64,000 nucleotides of DNA, taken from the NCBI GenBank assembly GCA_964496875.1, contig CAZCBH010000002.1:120185-184184 (forward strand). The letters are read 5' to 3'. The translations under genes were made by a program, and so were the position numbers. The stretch comes from RI-106 sp964496875. GTDB lineage: Bacteria; Cyanobacteriota; Vampirovibrionia; Obscuribacterales; Obscuribacteraceae. Shown here in pieces: positions 43,466 through 53,100 of the stretch (its first letter is position 1; every line of letters starts with the position of its first letter). Below the pieces are notes generated by a model. That model worked only from the letters and a program-made list of their open reading frames with translations, had not been told where the DNA came from and did not search any database.

Positions 43466-44310
43466 TCCCATTTAGATTCTCTTACTTGAGAGATCCAAGC
43501 TGGTTGGATTCCATAGTTTCGTCTCTTAAGGAAAATGGTTTTGCTATCCTGGAAGACGTTCTGGATGGAGAATTCATCAGTATATTGAAGGATGCCAGTG
43601 AGGTGGCAAGAGAAGATCTGTCGGGCAGTGTCGGTGATGCGGTCTTGCTTGAGAGGGGTGAGTATCCCTATGTTCGTCTACCAATGAATTTCAATCCCGT
43701 ATTTTATGATGTTCTTGCCCTTGATCCGATGCTCTCCATTCTCGATTCATTCTTCAAGGCGAATTTTATTCTCCGCAATCAAATCTGTCAGCGTGTTTAT
43801 CCGAATAAAGAGAACGAGCCTGCTAAACGGGTGTTTCACTTTTATCATAAAAATTTTCGGCATCTCAATTCTATTCCGGGAGTGATAGTCGACTGTGTCA
43901 TTCCTCTGGACGACTCTACCGAATTCAACGGCGTGCTTCTTGCTTTCCCTGAATCCCACCGATGGTCTCATAGTCCCACAGAAGAAGAGCTTTCTCATCG
44001 CTCTTGCGATCTTGTCAAACTGATTGCGCCTGCCGGATCGCTGATTCTTCTAGATGGAATGACCTGGCACCGAGAAGACTACAATCGAACCGATCAAGCT
44101 ATCGATTTCGTGCTGCATCAATTCTCTCCACCGATTTTTAAGCAGCACTTCGATTATCCCAGGGCTATCGATTCATCTATCGCCGAAACACTTCCTGATA
44201 GAATCAGGACTGTTCTGGGTTTCGATTTTCGAGTGCCGGACAGTATCCAGTCTTACTTTCGACCGGAAGGGGACATCCTCTATCGAGATCGAGTGAAATT
44301 GCCAAACTAG
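43462..44310 (+). CDS. PhyH-like (phytanoyl-CoA dioxygenase family) protein
   Basis: This 282-residue protein has the double-stranded beta-helix fold of Fe(II)/2-oxoglutarate oxygenases. The N-terminal helix region is ENGFAILEDVLDGEFISILK, the core is STEFNGVLLAFPESHRW (152-168), and the distal His is DGMTWHREDYNRTD (His203). The proximal HxD iron motif is not clear: the aligned site reads HFYHKNF (His126, His129-Lys-Asn131). This could mean altered metal binding or loss of oxygenase activity. AGGAGG lies just before the ATG inside the glycosyltransferase gene, with an ATGA overlap. It converges with the WbqC-like gene with a 2-base gap. Confidence 0.8.
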   Translation: MIPFRFSYLRDPSWLDSIVSSLKENGFAILEDVLDGEFISILKDASEVAREDLSGSVGDAVLLERGEYPYVRLPMNFNPVFYDVLALDPMLSILDSFFKANFILRNQICQRVYPNKENEPAKRVFHFYHKNFRHLNSIPGVIVDCVIPLDDSTEFNGVLLAFPESHRWSHSPTEEELSHRSCDLVKLIAPAGSLILLDGMTWHREDYNRTDQAIDFVLHQFSPPIFKQHFDYPRAIDSSIAETLPDRIRTVLGFDFRVPDSIQSYFRPEGDILYRDRVKLPN

Positions 44311-44312
44311 AT

Positions 44313-45044
44313 TTAGATCGTACCCAGTTTTCGTCTCCAGCTCGGCTCGAAGCTTTTTAGATATGAATTGGCGCAGCTACCGGTATTGAGCAGAAGATCG
44401 ATAATCGAGATCTCGTGCACAAACGGAGGATGGCACTGGGCATATTCTTTGTAGCCGGAATAGTCCATCCATGCTATTTCTATTCCATGTTTATCGAAGA
44501 CCGAGGGCTCCAGATAACTGCGAGCGGCTTGACCCGAAAGATATACGGAGGCTTTTCTTTCCAGGCAAACTTTTGCCAGTCTTTCGGATTTCGATAAAGT
44601 CAGGTCTATGGACGGCAATATCTGCACCGTGGTTTCTATCTTCAGCAAATCTACGATTGTATCTATGAACGCTTTGTTGATCTTGCTCAGATTCTTTTCG
44701 TCACTGTTTAAGTATAGATCCTCCAGTACTTCTCTATAAGTAGAAAAATGTTCCGCTCTGGCGTAGGCTTCGCTTACGGTTCTCCAGTGTTTTTTTCGCC
44801 ACTGATTTCCGGCTGTCTCGACTTCATTAATCAAGGGCATCTTCCCATCCGTTGACTTGGATAGAACGGGGATTGTGAGCCATATTGGGCCATTGTGAGT
44901 TTTGACTTTGTTGCGGTTGCGCCAGTCGTTACGGGTGTATTGCCAGCCATCGAAGATCCAGAATTCATCGACGGAATTGATCAGATCGAAATAGCCTTTC
45001 CATGGAATATAGTTAGACTGCAGAATAGCAATGGCTTTTTTCAT
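44313..45044 (-). CDS. WbqC-like family protein
   Basis: This is a 243-residue protein of the WbqC family, found in many O-antigen and capsule gene clusters. The match is clear from the start: AIAILQSNYIPWKGYFDLIN, then SVDEFWIFDGWQYTRNDWRN, RNKVKTHNGPIWLTIPV, and the end YSGYKEYAQCHPPFVHEISI. The biochemical role is not established; members are suspected of modifying sugar amino groups. It lies 6 bases downstream of the NeuD-like gene and is co-transcribed. Confidence 0.9.
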   Translation of the reverse strand: MKKAIAILQSNYIPWKGYFDLINSVDEFWIFDGWQYTRNDWRNRNKVKTHNGPIWLTIPVLSKSTDGKMPLINEVETAGNQWRKKHWRTVSEAYARAEHFSTYREVLEDLYLNSDEKNLSKINKAFIDTIVDLLKIETTVQILPSIDLTLSKSERLAKVCLERKASVYLSGQAARSYLEPSVFDKHGIEIAWMDYSGYKEYAQCHPPFVHEISIIDLLLNTGSCANSYLKSFEPSWRRKLGTI

Positions 45045-45050
45045 GGGCGT

Positions 45051-45734
45051 CTAAAAGAGTCTTATGCGGTGGCTTGGGGCTCTGCTTCTGATGCTGCCTT
45101 GGCCTGGGTAGACACCACCGGCAGTAGCGTCTTTAAGCATTAGAGCTCCTGCTCCGATTATGCATTCTTTGCCTATTTCAACTGCCGGTGCCAGGGTGCA
45201 GCCCGCACCAAGCATTGATCCTTCCCGAATTTTACAATGGCCGGCTATATTCGTACCGGAAGAGATAAAAACATGATCTTCCACCATAGAATCATGACCG
45301 ATCAGATTTCCACTCCAGATGATGACGTTGTTTCCTATCTTTGCCTGGGGCTGAATCGTGTTGTTTTCCAGAATGAGAACATGTTCTCCTCGCTCGACCT
45401 TGCCTGTGATAACAGTACTGGGATGGATAAAACTCGCCAGATTGTAGCCTCTGGCCTTGACCATCTCGTATTTCTCTTTTCGCAGTCTGTTGAGGTTTGA
45501 GTATCCCACCGCAACAATGATCTCTACGTCTCTGGTGGAATAGGACTTTTCCAGCTCCTCGAAAGGAAGAACCGGACATCCGAAGATCAACACTTCCTCA
45601 CCATCATTGATGAAAGCTTTATCTACGGTAAATGCCACCACATTCAATCGAGCATCGAGAGCGCTGGAAGCAGTGACATATTGATAGATGATTCTGGCGA
45701 AATTGGTGGTGCCGAATATGATCACATCGGTCAT
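45051..45734 (-). CDS. NeuD-family sugar O-acyltransferase
   Basis: This 227-residue protein has a small Rossmann-like N-terminal domain (VIIFGTTNFARIIYQYVTAS) and a left-handed beta-helix of hexapeptide repeats (IQPQAKIGNNVIIWSGNLIG, then HDSMVEDHVFISSGTNIAGH) with the catalytic His in LIGHDS. NeuD/PglD-type enzymes acetylate amino or hydroxyl sugars during glycan synthesis. The neighbouring WecE-type aminotransferase makes a 4-amino sugar nucleotide, for which this is a natural acyl acceptor partner. Start ATG at 45734. Confidence 0.88.
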   Translation of the reverse strand: MTDVIIFGTTNFARIIYQYVTASSALDARLNVVAFTVDKAFINDGEEVLIFGCPVLPFEELEKSYSTRDVEIIVAVGYSNLNRLRKEKYEMVKARGYNLASFIHPSTVITGKVERGEHVLILENNTIQPQAKIGNNVIIWSGNLIGHDSMVEDHVFISSGTNIAGHCKIREGSMLGAGCTLAPAVEIGKECIIGAGALMLKDATAGGVYPGQGSIRSRAPSHRIRLF

Positions 45735-45858
45735 CGGTTGGACTCCGCTTCCCTGAATACGAAATACATATTGCCGTGATCTTTAGTTTACTCTCATGGC
45801 TGATTTGCTGCCATGTCTTCTGGCTATAATTAAGTCGCCTTAATTCAGATTCGTAAAT

Positions 45859-47046
45859 ATGAACCGAGATAAAGAGCCGGGGAAGATACAGGCGGTTGCC
45901 AGACCAGCTGAAAGAATCCCCTATAACAAGCCAACTCTTAATGGAGCTGAACTGGAATTCATTCAGGACGCCGTCTCTCGAGGGCAGCTTTCAGCTGCCG
46001 GGTATTATACAGACCTGTGTCAGGAAGCCATCGAGAGCATGCTCGGGGTCGAGAAGGCTTTCTTGACCAGCTCCGGCAGCGCGGCTCTGGAGATGACCGC
46101 TCTCATTGCCGGAGTCAAGGAGGGGGATGAAGTGATTATGCCCTCTTTCACCTATGTAACTACAGCATCATCCTTTGTTCTTCATGGTGCCACACCGGTA
46201 TTCGTAGACATAGATCCGGATACACTTAATATCGATCCTGTTCAGGTTCGGTCTGCTTTGACCAAGCGGACCAGGGCGATAGTGCCGGTTCATTATGCCG
46301 GAGTCGGATGCGATATGGATAGTTTGATGGAGATAGCTTCGCGCTCCGGAGTCACCATCATAGAAGATGCCGCTCATGCAATTCTTGCTCAATACAATGG
46401 TAGGTCTCTTGGAAGTTTCGGCAGTATGTCGATTCTTAGTTTTCATGAGACAAAAAACGTTATCACCGGTGAGGGTGGTGCTCTTGTGGTCAATGATCTC
46501 GATTTGATCGAGAGAGCGCAGATGATCTGGGATAAGGGTACGGATCGACATCGCTTTCTTGAAGGGCAAGTTGATAAATATACCTGGCAGGTGCTTGGCG
46601 CTTCTTTCGCCCCCGGCGAACTGATTGCGGCTTTTCTCTACGCTCAATTGAAGAGTGCTCGCTCGATTACGGACACGAGGTTGTCATCCTGGCAGCGGTA
46701 TTACCGGGGTTTCGAGAAGCTGGAAGCCGAAGCGAGCGTATTGCGACCGGTTCAGCTTTCTGGCAGGTGTCACAATGGTCATATTTTCTATCTTCTGGTG
46801 GCTTCCGAGGCTAAGAGGAGAGAATTGATCGCCTATCTTGATAGAGAAGGCATCAAAGCCGTCTTTCACTATGCGCCGCTGCATCTCTCGCCTGCCGGTA
46901 GAAAATATTGTCGAGTGGCAGGCTCTTTGAAAAACACCGAGCATTTGAGTTCTACCATCGTTCGTTTGCCGCTCTGGAACGGTATTCCCGATGAATATGT
47001 CGACTACGTGATAGATAGAATTTATCAGTTCTTCAGCAGGGCGTAG
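45859..47046 (+). CDS. wecE: dTDP-4-amino-4,6-dideoxygalactose transaminase (WecE/RffA)
   Basis: This 395-residue PLP-dependent sugar aminotransferase of the DegT/DnrJ/EryC1/StrS family matches WecE closely. Landmarks are RIPYNKPTLNGAELEFIQDA at the N-terminus, then EGDEVIMPSFTYVTTASSFV, IVPVHYAGVGCDMDSLMEIA, IIEDAAHAI (Asp170), SFHETKN (catalytic Lys199), GQVDKYTWQVLGASF and AVFHYAPLH. It converts dTDP-4-keto-6-deoxyglucose to the 4-amino-4,6-dideoxygalactose nucleotide (Fuc4N) used in enterobacterial common antigen and similar glycans. The C-terminus overlaps the convergent synthase gene by 22 bases. Confidence 0.9.
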   Translation: MNRDKEPGKIQAVARPAERIPYNKPTLNGAELEFIQDAVSRGQLSAAGYYTDLCQEAIESMLGVEKAFLTSSGSAALEMTALIAGVKEGDEVIMPSFTYVTTASSFVLHGATPVFVDIDPDTLNIDPVQVRSALTKRTRAIVPVHYAGVGCDMDSLMEIASRSGVTIIEDAAHAILAQYNGRSLGSFGSMSILSFHETKNVITGEGGALVVNDLDLIERAQMIWDKGTDRHRFLEGQVDKYTWQVLGASFAPGELIAAFLYAQLKSARSITDTRLSSWQRYYRGFEKLEAEASVLRPVQLSGRCHNGHIFYLLVASEAKRRELIAYLDREGIKAVFHYAPLHLSPAGRKYCRVAGSLKNTEHLSSTIVRLPLWNGIPDEYVDYVIDRIYQFFSRA

Positions 47047-50000
47047 GCATAGACATGTCCGCGTCTTTCTCCTGAAGTCACGGTAATGGTTTTATCCTTA
47101 TGCAGAAGCGTTACTCGACCTCGATCTTCATCAAGCTCGATGGTCTCATATGATTTTATACTCCTGCCTCCCAGGGCTTTGTATGCCGATTCTTTCGCCG
47201 TCCATAGTTTTAGAAAAAGTTTGTCACGACTTTTCTTATCCGCTCCGGCGAAAAGTCTTCTTTCACGTTCGCTCAGAACCAGTTCCTCCATGCCGCTGTC
47301 CATGGTGCGCAACTCTTCGACATCCACGCCGATTGCGTAATTCTGGTTCTCTTTTGCTATCACGGCCAGGCAGCATGCTACTCGGCTATTTCCGGAGCTG
47401 TGCGAGATAGAGATTGGAATTCGAATGGAATCCGAATCTTCTTCAAGCTGTACTTTGCCCCAGGGGACACCGCTATCATCGTTTTCTATCTCGATGTTTC
47501 CTGGCGGTATGGTTTTGCCGAGAGCTTCTTCTAATGCCACCACTAATGCTCTTTTAGCCGCAAGCCGCCCCAGAAACCAGCTTAGCCTCCTTCCGTCATC
47601 GCCAAAGGAGGTCTTAAAGATTGCTTGTTCTTTCGAAGTAAAATGGCTACGCAGGCACCGCTTTATGGCTTGCTCTTCGAGATCGAAGTCTGCTTCATCT
47701 ACCCATGCTGCCGCTATTCGGCAAGGGCAATCGGGCGCTCCTTCGCAAATACCGGGAATATCAAGAATGGTGGTATCTGAACCAGAACCAGAACCAGAGT
47801 GCAGATTGTATTGTTCAAATACTTCGGCACTGGCTCGATCGACGGCAGACTTCACCTCCGCCAGCGTCTTCAGATAGTATTCCTCAATCGGCTTCGGCTC
47901 GAAATGAATCTCATTGGGAGATGAAAGCTTTGCCAGGCGGCAACCTCTTCGAAGATAGCTTTTCTTCAAGTCGGGATCGCGACCGTGAACGAAAAGACTG
48001 GCGATTAGATGATTGAGCTGGGTGACTCCTGATTTGCCTTGCACATTTGATGCGAGCGCCAACACAGGCTTGTCTTTGAGGATCTCGGATATTTTTGTTG
48101 TCAGAATCGAGCCAGGACCAATTTCCACGAATTGTCTGATTCCAGAATCATACATCTGTAGGGCGGTTTGATAGAGTTTTATTGGCATGCGAAACAGATT
48201 TGCCGCCAGATCCTCTATGGCGCTTTTATCTTCCGGAGCCGGCCCTTCCAGCGCGCAAGACCAGGAAGGTACTTCCACTCTCGAGAAAGTTTTAGAACTT
48301 TTGAAGATCTCGGTTTGATCTCTATCTAGAAGGTCTTCCACCAGGGGTGTATGATACGGAATCGCTGCCGGCATCATCAGTGATGCTATTCCTCTACTTT
48401 CCGTCATTTTAGTCAGGATCGCCACCGCGTTTTTCGTTCCTGTCACCATGACATGTTCCTTGGCCAGCTCGCCTACGATATGAAGCTCCTGGCTGAGTTC
48501 GGGATTTGCAGCAATCAGATCTTCCACGCTGGTAAGCGATCCGAAAATGTTTACGGTTTTCAAAGCGGAGAATTTACTCTCGGGAATAGATCTGGCCAAT
48601 TCCACTATGAAACGGTAAAACTCGATCATCACGTATTCGACCCGGGTGTATCCGTTCAGGAAATAATTGGCATACTCTCCGGTGCTCATACCAAGATAGG
48701 CATCCGGCTTTATATTGAGGTCTTTGAGGACAGCGTCCAGGGCGTACTCCGCGTGCAATATCGCCGCAACAGCAAAATCAGCGGTCAGCAAACTGGTGCT
48801 AGAGGCCGCAGTCGAAAAATTGTCCTGGTGCTCGAACGGATAAATAATCTTGCTCGGCAGCTTGTCGCGGTCTCCGTCTATCCGCCAGGATAGATATTCG
48901 AGATTGGCCATGATCAGGTTCACTATCGGATAGCTAATGCGCAAGTCCGCCAGCATGCCCTGATAGGCCGCACCCAGTCCGGGTAGCATAAAAGCTATTT
49001 GACCATCTATCCGATCTTCCGGACCCGCGAAGTAGATGTCCTTTCTAGTGGGTTTGTTTTCTAAAAGTGACTCTCTGAGCGACTCAGCCTTCTCCTCAAG
49101 ATCAATGCGATTGCTTGCCACTATTGCCGCTCGATATCGATGCTTGTCTGACGTAGGCTCGGTACTATTAACGCTATAGGCCAGATCCCTGAAGTTCAGA
49201 TCATCTTCGGCAGTCGATTCAACAATGGCTACAAGCTCATTGAGCTTACTTTCCAGATCGGCTCTGTTCTCTCCTTTCAATAAGAAGATCTCTGTTTCTT
49301 GATTCACCGGTATTTGAAAAGGATTGATAGTGTTCCATACGTCATGAGGTGACTCTTCAAGTATGATCTGCCCCCGGGACGTCACCAGGGCTCCCCTTCG
49401 CATTTTGCTTCCGATCATAGCTGTCGGCTCCAGCCAGGGGCGTTCATTTTCAAGACAATAGAAACTGCTGCTTGTCCAGTTTGAAGGACGTCCTGCCAGC
49501 ATACTTTTTGTCGTCAGGCAGAGAATTAACTTAAGCAATTCGATGGCAATGCTTTCGTCAGAGTCGGGAGCAAAAATTGAAACACCTGAAAATAGTCCGT
49601 CTGCAGGTAGCATTTGCTCTAGATTCTCTTCCAGACCTTCCTCCAGAATCACCAGACCGGGTCGCTTTGCATAAGCTTTGGTATCGGATATGATGCCGGT
49701 ATAGAGCAGCTCTCCTAGGTACCCTTCATCGCTGCTTAAGAGAAGCACCGCTAGAAACGGTTGATTATGATAAGAGCCAGCGAATGCCAGAAGAACTCTG
49801 GAGTAAGCAGCGCTTTCAAGGGAGGCTTTCGCATTTGAAAGAGCAGAGATAACGTCGTTGCATATAGATTTATTTGAAAGCTTCACCCCCAGTATTGTCG
49901 CTTCTTTTTTGACCGATTCCGCGATATCATCACCGGTGGCTATTAGAAGGGTTGGTGTGGATAAGTCATAGTCCGCCGGCAAAGCGGAGACCAGTGCTTT

Positions 50001-50159
50001 TTTGACGCGCTCTTGAACGAGAAGAGAGCCATTTTCGACCTCTTTCTTTCCGACATGGCGGAAGTGATCGAAGAGGTCGCTCAGATCTCCAATCGAGTCT
50101 ACATAGCAGCCAGCTCCAAGAATTTTTATGGATATGTGTTCTTTTTCGAGGTGACTCAT
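47025..50159 (-). CDS. PfaB-like acyltransferase fused to a phosphopantetheinyl transferase
   Basis: This is a 1044-residue protein. Residues 1-360 resemble a ketosynthase-like/PfaB N-terminal part but contain no Cys-His-His catalytic set. An acyltransferase domain follows (about 385-705): IAFMLPGLGAAYQGMLAD, the nucleophile in YLGMSTGEYAN (Ser492), PYHTP (His603) and VEIGPGS. A Ser/Gly linker (787-795) leads to a Sfp-type phosphopantetheinyl transferase (about 830-1040): WFLGRLAAKRA, ISISHSSGNSR, GVDVEE (Asp946) and KLWTAKESAYKALG. PfaE-type transferases are usually separate proteins. This fusion would activate the carrier domain of its partner synthase. Its start overlaps the synthase stop by 4 bases. 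Confidence 0.9.
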   Translation of the reverse strand: MSHLEKEHISIKILGAGCYVDSIGDLSDLFDHFRHVGKKEVENGSLLVQERVKKALVSALPADYDLSTPTLLIATGDDIAESVKKEATILGVKLSNKSICNDVISALSNAKASLESAAYSRVLLAFAGSYHNQPFLAVLLLSSDEGYLGELLYTGIISDTKAYAKRPGLVILEEGLEENLEQMLPADGLFSGVSIFAPDSDESIAIELLKLILCLTTKSMLAGRPSNWTSSSFYCLENERPWLEPTAMIGSKMRRGALVTSRGQIILEESPHDVWNTINPFQIPVNQETEIFLLKGENRADLESKLNELVAIVESTAEDDLNFRDLAYSVNSTEPTSDKHRYRAAIVASNRIDLEEKAESLRESLLENKPTRKDIYFAGPEDRIDGQIAFMLPGLGAAYQGMLADLRISYPIVNLIMANLEYLSWRIDGDRDKLPSKIIYPFEHQDNFSTAASSTSLLTADFAVAAILHAEYALDAVLKDLNIKPDAYLGMSTGEYANYFLNGYTRVEYVMIEFYRFIVELARSIPESKFSALKTVNIFGSLTSVEDLIAANPELSQELHIVGELAKEHVMVTGTKNAVAILTKMTESRGIASLMMPAAIPYHTPLVEDLLDRDQTEIFKSSKTFSRVEVPSWSCALEGPAPEDKSAIEDLAANLFRMPIKLYQTALQMYDSGIRQFVEIGPGSILTTKISEILKDKPVLALASNVQGKSGVTQLNHLIASLFVHGRDPDLKKSYLRRGCRLAKLSSPNEIHFEPKPIEEYYLKTLAEVKSAVDRASAEVFEQYNLHSGSGSGSDTTILDIPGICEGAPDCPCRIAAAWVDEADFDLEEQAIKRCLRSHFTSKEQAIFKTSFGDDGRRLSWFLGRLAAKRALVVALEEALGKTIPPGNIEIENDDSGVPWGKVQLEEDSDSIRIPISISHSSGNSRVACCLAVIAKENQNYAIGVDVEELRTMDSGMEELVLSERERRLFAGADKKSRDKLFLKLWTAKESAYKALGGRSIKSYETIELDEDRGRVTLLHKDKTITVTSGERRGHVYAYALLKN

Positions 50160-53100
50160 TTCGAGATCGCAGCCGAGCCGGCAAAACGGTTGAATGATTT
50201 ACTGCCGATACCGGCAAGGGATTCCACCAATAGTGCCAGTTTTCCATCTGCATTATAGACAGCGAGGTCGCAGATCACTTCACCGTCGAAAGTCTTGTCC
50301 ACCGTATAAACTCGAACAACCACGTCCTCACGATCAGGGGTTTCGAACAGGTGTAACTTCTTGAAGCCTGTAGGCAGGCAGGTTATATCAGAGTAGAATC
50401 GAGCCCAGACGGCACCGAGCTGCATAGCGCTGTCGAACAGGGTCGGATCGAGAATCCATTGAGCGCCGCCCGATAGGGTCAGGCAGTCGGCCGGATCCTG
50501 ACCCTTTACTCTTCCGCAGATACCTTGTGGAGCGAGTTTCTCGATTCGCTCAATACCCTGGAACCTGGGACCGTGGAAGAGCCAGTTGGCGTAGATTTCG
50601 TCGACGCCGGGAAGCTCGCTTTCGTAATCCGCCAGTTTGTCTTCTTTGAACAGAGCTGGAACTCTTGAGCCAAGCAATGTGGTGGCACCGCTTTCTCTCT
50701 TGATAGACGAGGTGAATTCTACCCGGGCCTTGTGGTGCAATTTTCTCGAACCACGGGAGCCGACCGATTCTACTTTCGCCAGGGCACTGTTTGGCTCCAG
50801 CGGTTCTATGGTTACTTCGAAGCTCTTTTGATCCGTGTCGAAAATCACTCCAGCCGGTATATCGAAGTCTGAAAGGGCCATTACTCTGCGACCACCGAAG
50901 GCGAGGGTCGCTGCTTCCAGAATCATCTCAAGGGCCACGGCCATCGGAAGAACCGGCACGCTGTCCAGCTTGTGATCTTCCAGGTAGATGTGATTCGATA
51001 TATTCACAGGAACCTTCATGACCAGTGGGGTTCTTGTCAAAATGGTGGCAGGCTGAATGACCGGACCGGTAAATTGACTGGTTAGAACAGTAACTGCGGA
51101 GCTCTTGCCAGAAGCAGGATCACCAACCAGAATGACCTCGGATAGATCCTCATTTAGTTCTTCTAAAAATGCCTTGCTGCCTGCTTCGGTCGAGATCATA
51201 CCCCAGCCGAAGCTTTCGAATAAGCTCTCCAGTTCCGGTGGTGCCATGCCGCCGTGCCATGGTCCCCACATTATCGACTTGACCTTCGCCCCGGTGGTCG
51301 AATTTAGGTATAGCGCGATTTTGTTTAATGCCTGATTGGCCGCCACATAGTCTATTTGTCCGGGATTTCCGGTGCGTCCTACCACCGAAGAGAAAAAGCA
51401 GAGAAACTTTAGTGTATCCAATCTCAGCTTGCCGGCCAGGGTAAGGGCCGCTTGAACCTTGGTGTCGAAGACTCTTTGGAAAGAATCTGCTGACTTGTCA
51501 TTTATCAAGGCATCTTCGATGATGCCGGCACCATGAATGACACCGTCTATATTTCCGTTCAACTCATATATAGACTCTATGCAATTGGAAAGCTCTTTCT
51601 CTTTCCGTACATCTATGGCGAGATAGCGAACTGAAGCCGCATATTTCTTGATTTTCGCAAGATTATCTCGAATCTCTCTGTCTTTCAAAAGTCGCCTGTA
51701 TGCGGACTCTACCTCTCTGATCGCGCTTTTACTAGAACCTTGCTGCAAAGTTTCTATTAACCGTGCTTTAATCTCTTTTGCCTCGGTTAGACCCCTGGTC
51801 AGAGCAGGCTCCGGACCGGGCATCTCTGACTGTCCGAGTATGATGAAGTTGCATCGATATTCCCTGGCGAGAGCGATGGTCGACTCTGCCGTAATTCCCC
51901 GGGCACCGCCGGTCACCAGAACCAGCGAGGACTCGTTCAATATAGGTTTGTTTCCGTTTCCGTTTTTGTGTCCGGGTGCCGCTACAAATGGAACTGTCAG
52001 GGGACTGAGCACTCGTGCACCATCAAGGACATACTCTCCTTTTGAGACAGCTCGCAGACCGAGGTCCAAAAGAGCTTCTCCGTCAGACAGAGGGCCGGTA
52101 TCCACGGTGAAACTTCTGAGGAAGTCCAGTTCCAGGGCGATGGTATTAGTCATCCCTATAAGAGCTGCCTGGTTGGCGATATCCCTCAGGGACAGGCTTT
52201 CTCCGCCATTCTCATTGTATAGAAGTTCACCTCCAAGAGCGGTGCCTACTATCAAGGTCGGATGATAGTCGGGCTCCCTTAAATGAAGCGCTTTCAACTC
52301 TTTTACCAGTTCGAGAAGAATGAGCGGACTATTGGAAGCGGCTCCTGCAAAAAGGATCCAGGACGGTCTGTTGTTCTTCAGGGCAAGTGAAACCTTCTTC
52401 GTATGCAGTTTATCGAATCGAGCATCTCGTTTTTCCAGAGCCGCTTCAAAGTCATGAACAAACTTGTCGGTAAGGGCAGTGTAGTCATCGTACAAATAGA
52501 GCACGCTCCGCGGCATAGTGCCGCCGTCGTTACTCTCGATGTTGATCAATCTGGTGCTGTCGGCCAGGATAACCCGCTCTCTTCGCAGAGTGTCGGCGCT
52601 TTCTTTCTCTTCTCGGACTGTTTCGACGCTGGTCAATCTTTGTAAGGCGTTTCTCACTTCTTTCGAATGGCTGGAAACTTCTGCCTGAATCTGAACAGGA
52701 ACGCTCTCCACCTCTAAATTCCTGATCCAATTTGAGATAGCCTCTAGGGTTTTCAGCTCCGCCAGTTCTTCTATGGCGCTCTCTAGTTCGAAATTGAAGT
52801 CTGTCGGCAGGAGCTTGCGGAAACTATTGAATATTTCTATTCGTTTAATCGAATCGATTCCCAGATCTGCTTCTAGATCCAGGGTCGGATCGAGCATCTC
52901 GATAGGATATCCGGTGCGCTCGCTGACTATGTCGTAGAGCTGTTCTATCAGTTTCTCAATCTCAAGAGCCTGGTTTTCGGCGGTATTTGTTGTTATAGAT
53001 GTTACCGATGTTGCTGATTCGACAGCGTTTGACAGAGGCTCGTCTGTTTTGACTCTGAGTTCCTGACCGGATGTCAACCAGGTGGATGGATCTAGCTTGG

